A stretch of 64,000 nt of DNA, from NCBI RefSeq assembly GCF_947179165.1, contig NC_077248.1, forward strand, positions 51,663,232 to 51,727,231, read 5' to 3'. Positions 59,801-64,000 of the stretch are shown here, one piece after another; positions within the stretch are counted from its first letter, which is position 1, and the number at the start of each line of letters is the position of its first letter. Source of the stretch: Solanum dulcamara (lineage: Eukaryota; Streptophyta; Magnoliopsida; Solanales; Solanaceae). The notes below the pieces were generated by a model. It made no database searches. It was not told the DNA's origin and saw only the letters and a program-made list of their open reading frames with translations. A program made the position numbers and the translations under genes.

Positions 59801-62800
59801 GCAAAGTCTCAGGCAACTGTGGTGACCTCTTTTTTTTTGAGAAGGTAACATTTTGGCAACTGTGGTGACCTAACTACTCACATTTTAGAAGGAACACTGA
59901 ATATACTTCCCCCATCTATGATTTAACGAAACAATATAAAATAAGTGGATTTATAGCCCAAATAACAACTTGGGAAACTAACTTTATGTAAATCACTGAT
60001 ACCTTGACTGCAGCTCCAAAAGCTGAATCAGCAGTCCTGTTGTTCTGGAACATTGTTGGGATGCTTTCTAGGAGAAGCTCTAGGTGTTGACGGCACTGAA
60101 AATACAAACAAGTAACCACTTTCATAGGACGCACTGATGGTCTTAGTCATTCTGCTTTTAACAAGGGGAACATGATCAGAAGTTGCTCAACATCTTGCAG
60201 AACTAACCTCCGAGAACTGCACAATAACATCAGTCTGAAGGGGCGTGTAAACGTCTTGGACATCAGGGACTATAAGCATCAATGGCTGCAAAGATAGATC
60301 CAGAATCAACTTATCAGAAAACAAGCACTTCACCAACCTAAACCATTTGCCACAACCCTAATCCCATTTAAGCATCCATATTAAAGAAAAATGAGCAAGT
60401 CAAATCAGAGAAACACGGAACAAGTAAAATAGTATCCAACAATACCAGAGAAGAAGAATGAGAGAACTGCATAATTTAGTAAAATGGAGCAATTAGGCAG
60501 TAATGGGATGAGCAGCAAATTAAGGCAGAGAAGTTGAGGACTATAAAGTACTATTTTGAAGGCTAATATTTTCTTCCTGCAACCCATCACTTAATCACAG
60601 ACAAGACAAGAATGAAAAAGGAAACAAGAATAATTTTACTTTGTTTGTAAGTACTACTAACTCCGTTTCCAAGATCTAATATTGTTCAAGACTCTCCAAA
60701 AATGTTGTCACACCCGTGTCAAATCCTCCAAAAATGCACTTGTTTTTGGAGGATCCTACACGCACTCATTGACATTTTTTAAGAGTCCGAACAACATACA
60801 CTTAGTCAAAGATTTTTATTTCATTTCAACTTATAGAAATTCTTTAAGAAATGCATTTAGTTAATCATCTAGGCAACACATTTCTGAAATCCGACAATAA
60901 TCATTTTAGTAGTACTGCATTTTTCCCTTAATAGTAATTGTCAGTTCATGATTAGCTCAACAAATAGAAAAAGGCAAAGACAACTAATTAAGGTTCAACA
61001 CTGATTTCAAAGCATCTTTTAATTTCAGATTATAAATCTTAATTAGCAGAATCAAACTCATTTGGATGTGTTAAACCTGCTGCAATGCACGCTTGAGATT
61101 GTAAAAGTGGATAGTTGAGTCGAATGTAGCAACTCCAACCAATGTCCGAGGACCGTCCTGCAATAATAAGTTTTCAATGTCAAAGACAGCTCATAAACTC
61201 TCAAGAATTCCTATTGTGCATTAAAATTGAATAGAAATGCATCTTAGCTGAACTGTATCACAAATAGTATCTATTCCCTAATCCATGCCTCCTAGTGAAC
61301 ACATCATTCTAACCATTTGAATGATCCCATCTCTCACGAGTTCCATAAGATCATAGATTGCTTTGTTTACCAGATCAATCCATGGTTAATTAAACTAGAA
61401 TAACACCAGATGCCGAAAAAAGAACCTCTCAATCAAAGACATTCAAGAATTCACCTAAATTCTTTTGTCACATTCATCATTTACCTTTTACCTTCTGGAA
61501 TTATTAGAAGCCATCGGTTAAGGAGATGCAAATCGACAGGTTATCACATCATAATCTCTTCATCTTTTTTGCCTAATCCATCCCCCACTCACCCACCCCC
61601 TGGGGCAAACAGCCACTAAATTTTATTTTATTTTTTTGACAAAAGTAATGTTGTAGGGGCCAACAGCCACTAAATACAGATATTCCATGATGAACTCCTT
61701 GATAAACCAACCAAAGTGACCAAGCAGCATTCGTGCAACATTGCACTATTCAGAATGGAGACAAACTAGGTTTTCCACAATTCAGATGCATCAATAACCT
61801 TTCTCATCATCTCAAAGGACAAATTACATGGGTACTTGCATCGCTACATCAGAAGTTCTAGTTAATCTCACTAGTTTAGTACGAGAATGTAATTAATTTA
61901 TGATGATTCCATTTGAAAAGACAAGCCAAATACTTTTCTCTCTACTCAAAAGATAAAAAAATGAATGCCGCATCATCATAAACAAACAATAGACTTACAG
62001 GGAGATCAGAAATAACTTGGCTGATAGCGCTGCAAGCAGCTGCAGTTGCACCAGTCTGTATGGCATTCATGGAAACATCTATCAGGAAGAAATACACAGC
62101 GGGCATTGGATCTCGCACCTGAAATACAAGACAAATATCAAGTTATTACTGCAAAATCCAATAAGTTACAAAATCGAATTAAGGAATTCCCTACACCAAA
62201 GAAAGGAGTGCATCTACAAATTCGTTGATATTGCCATATGAATCCTATGTATTTATTCCACTATATTCTGTTTAGCTTCCCCAAATACCACAACATCTTC
62301 AGATGGTAAATTTGAAAGCCCAAAGCTAGCTAAACTGAAAGCTCAGAGAACGGAATGTCTACTTAATATGGCATTACTCCTATAAAGTCATGCAATCGCA
62401 TCCGTGAATCAATGTGTCCAAAAGGTACCAACCATATATTCCTTGGTAGCGACAAACTCAACGGTTCCTCGGCATAGTTCAGGCCTTTCATCAGCATCCC
62501 TACGCCTGCCATCTGGACCTAAGTTGCACTGATAGTCACGTGGAGTTTCATCAGTATGTCCTGCAAAAAGGACGGCAAGAAACATGAGATAAAAACTAAA
62601 AAACAGCACATTTTCATTCAAATTGCAGCAGTGGGAAATTGAAAATGGTTTCTACATTTCAATTTTTAGGTTGTGCATTCGATTTATTAACTGAAGCTGA
62701 TGGCACAGGTGTTCATTCCATTAACCTTTTAGAGTCAATTGTTTTGGAAATGTGTAATTGGCAGTGAATAGCATGGAACCTGGCCAATTGGTCTTCTACT

Positions 62801-63680
62801 AGGAGATCTGAACTTCTCCTGCTATAACACAATCATGCGCATCCACTAGGAAGGTGTTCAGAAAATGCAAGCTATACCATAGAAAATGGAAGAGATCTTG
62901 CTGTCAAAGCAGGACCATATCACTAAAAATAGAATTGGTTGGGTAATGCCGAAGCCGGCTTGTGCACACCTGGACTATTTAACAGAGGATAAGTGAATTA
63001 TCCCCAAAGAAAAGAGACAGAGAGAGAGAGAGTCAATGATTCTTTGCTTTTACTGTTATACTTCATAGGTTAGTTTACTTATGAAGTTGCTCACAGGCCT
63101 GCTTCATGTATAGACTTACATGTCAACCTATAAGGATCGTATTGATATCTATCAATGTCACTTCCAAAGAACACTCGTATCTGAATATGGTCCAGAAAGG
63201 ACTATGTTTAAAGATAATTTTCTTCTTAGCTTCTTATGAAATGGAAGGTGTAAAAGTAAGACGGCTCAGATGTTCTCAGTTGACCGGTAAAAATGTTTAT
63301 TAGATGTCTGAGAACGTGCTTGCGGTAAAAATGTTTATTAGATGTCTGAGAATGTGCTTGTGTTTTTTGTTAGACTAGTTAGAGCAGAAGAATATCATTA
63401 ACAATGTAAAATTTGATACTTCTGTTTCGTATACTGTAGTTTTTTTCACAAAACATCACGACCATTCTATATTGCATTTCAATATTGAGTCTCTAAAATA
63501 ATATCTAGAGCTTCTGTAGACTCCAATATCACATAACTTCAGTGGGAATAAATTAATTTCATTCTTACCACACAAGTTACAGATGAAACGTCTTCCCTGA
63601 TCAATGAACTTCACGAAAGGATTTATATAGCCTTTGCAACGGGAGCACCGAACAGGACCACTTTCCCCAAAATCAACCAC
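51832..63680 (-). CDS. SEC24: SEC24-like COPII coat subunit, C-terminal 675 residues
   Basis: SEC24 binds SEC23 in the inner COPII coat and selects cargo for transport from the ER to the Golgi. Exons (descending): 63569-63680, 62433-62560, 61999-62118, 61077-61157, 60208-60285, 60003-60095, 58973-59027, 58367-58443, 57568-57639, 57357-57440, 57043-57162, 56867-56935, 55878-55955, 55579-55717, 54133-54297, 53490-53635, 53163-53342, 52590-52681, 52405-52436, 51832-51938. All junctions are GT-AG and phases fit throughout (2028 nt with stop). Domains: zinc finger CSRC...CNLC (first two exons), trunk ([28 protein letters not shown]), beta-sandwich ([12 protein letters not shown]), helical domain ([15 protein letters not shown]) and gelsolin-like end ([24 protein letters not shown]). 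It resembles the plant clade of Arabidopsis CEF (At3g44340) and At4g32640 rather than the SEC24A clade. Usual length is about 1,080 aa; the Pro/Gln-rich N-terminus lies beyond the right edge. Confidence 0.95.
56770..56827. repeat. (CT)n microsatellite in a SEC24 intron
   Basis: About 29 CT units without interruption on the plus strand, so the transcript carries (GA)n about 40 nt after a splice donor. Confidence 0.95.
56831..56862. other. G-run cluster next to a SEC24 splice donor
   Basis: Three runs of 6-7 G (56832-56838, 56843-56848, 56855-56860) on the plus strand, the non-transcript sense. The pre-mRNA starts this intron GTTCGT and then is C-rich. The run set can form a G-quadruplex in the DNA. 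Confidence 0.7.
59197..59411 (-). mobile_element. tRNA-derived SINE in a SEC24 intron
   Basis: On the minus strand it starts near CACCCAAGGGAATGACCTAGTGGTTAATGAAG, with a box B-like GTTCAAATCCC, then the body ending CCGTGGAATTAGTCGAGGTG...AAGCTGGCACAGGC. It is flanked by AATATTTTTGAAGTT (59182-59196) and AATATTTTTAAAGTT (59415-59429), a target duplication with one change. The body is of a solanaceous (SolS/TS-like) type as far as I recall. It has the same orientation as the host gene. Confidence 0.8.
59544..59728 (+). mobile_element. Au-like SINE in a SEC24 intron
   Basis: Starts GAAGGGGAGCCTTGGAGTAACTGG (box A), with box B GGTCACGAGTTCAAGCC, then TGCGTACAATAGACC, GGTCAGGCC and GCATAGCGGGAGC, ending GGGCTGCCCTTTT. 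It is flanked by perfect 13-bp direct repeats AAGGTTGGATCCA (59531-59543 and 59729-59741). The sequence matches the Au SINE family in order of motifs. It is antisense to SEC24. Confidence 0.92.
60685..60801. mobile_element. palindromic MITE in a SEC24 intron
   Basis: A nearly perfect foldback: TTCAAGACTCTCCAAAAATG ... CATTTTTTAAGAGTCCGAAC, with GTGTCAAATCCTCCAAAAATG and TTTTTGGAGGATCCTACACG in the middle. Repeats of this kind are frequent in nightshade genes. The duplication may be ATA on both sides but is not certain. Confidence 0.75.
62955..62995. repeat. possible SINE fragment in a SEC24 intron
   Basis: GCCGGCTTGTGCACACCTGGACTATTTAACAGAGGATA resembles the 3' part of the SINE at 59197-59411 in the same orientation, shortened and diverged. 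Only about 40 bp are similar. Confidence 0.4.
63286..63361. repeat. 38-bp tandem duplication in a SEC24 intron
   Basis: Two copies of GGTAAAAATGTTTATTAGATGTCTGAGAAYGTGCTTG in direct repeat, differing at very few positions. Confidence 0.85.
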
Positions 63681-64000
63681 CTGTCAAGGAAAACAACACA
63701 AAGGTAAAAGAACTACCAAACCAATTTACATCATTGTAGTGCCTCTAAATGCTCAGAATATAGAGTAAGTAGAAATGATAATAGATATATAACAAGCATA
63801 AACATAGGATCCATGATGATTAGTTGAAAGGATTTCCACTCTAGGGATCACGATTGTTCCTTTTACCAAACAATAAGAAAAAGAAAAAGAAAAAGAAAAA
63901 GCACACTCCCCTGACCTCCAAGGGTCACTGCAATCAATTGTACATCTTAGAATACATCACACAGTAGTACTTCAACAAAATCTCAACAAACATAATTGTA
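63681..64000 (-). other. SEC24 intron or 5' gene part, no exon recognised
   Basis: Upstream of the zinc-finger exon. It contains (AAAAAG)n at about 63877-63901. The next SEC24 exon, expected to encode the segment just before the zinc finger, could not be recognised here and probably lies beyond the edge. Confidence 0.5.

Noticed and set aside
63681..64000. Search for the next upstream SEC24 exon
   Set aside because: No stretch shows the expected sequence before the zinc finger with proper splice sites; probably outside the window.

Overview
The window looks like a transposon-rich stretch of a dicot nuclear genome, most probably Solanaceae. It is AT-rich, its genes contain spliceosomal introns, and it carries two tRNA-derived SINEs, one of them Au-like, plus a palindromic MITE of a kind I associate with nightshade introns. 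The species (Solanum, Capsicum, Nicotiana or a relative) cannot be fixed from sequence alone. There is no prokaryotic, organellar or CRISPR signature.

There are only two host loci. At the left end (226-6310, + strand) lies a broken copy of a bHLH transcription factor of the UNE10/PIF8 type. Its six exons can still be followed, from an N-terminal MTQCVPSW-like start through the phytochrome-binding APB motif and helix-loop-helix to a C-terminus ending in ALYQ. It carries at least three frame disruptions, one in the DNA-contacting basic region, and one splice donor has lost its GT. Its introns hold several MITEs. A Ty1/copia element sits 88 bp past its stop codon. At the right end (51832-63680, - strand, 5' part outside the window) lies an apparently intact SEC24-type COPII coat gene. 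Twenty exons with consistent phases encode the last 675 residues, starting at the zinc finger.

Between them are about 45 kb of nested mobile elements. In order: a complete but dead copia (6399-11486, -); a complete but dead Ty3/gypsy chromovirus with long LTRs (11904-21744, -), whose left LTR carries a CACTA MITE (13069-13453); a MITE-rich, gene-free stretch (21745-26630) with a long inverted repeat and two interleaved tandem-repeat families; a copia fragment (26631-28290); a gypsy gag fragment; a Tat/Retand-like gypsy gag region split by a 2.1 kb hAT-type element with a perfect 8-bp target duplication (30057-32181); two truncated gypsy copies (34110-39390); a second full gypsy (39803-48585, +) with a perfect TCATC target duplication; and a 5'-truncated RTE-type LINE tail (about 50391-51040).

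I see no operon-like or defence-like system. The parts most worth a second look are the decay of the bHLH gene, the dated insertion hierarchy, the tandem repeats built of palindromic units, the minisatellite inside the hAT element, and the C-rich/(GA)n tract right behind a SEC24 splice donor.
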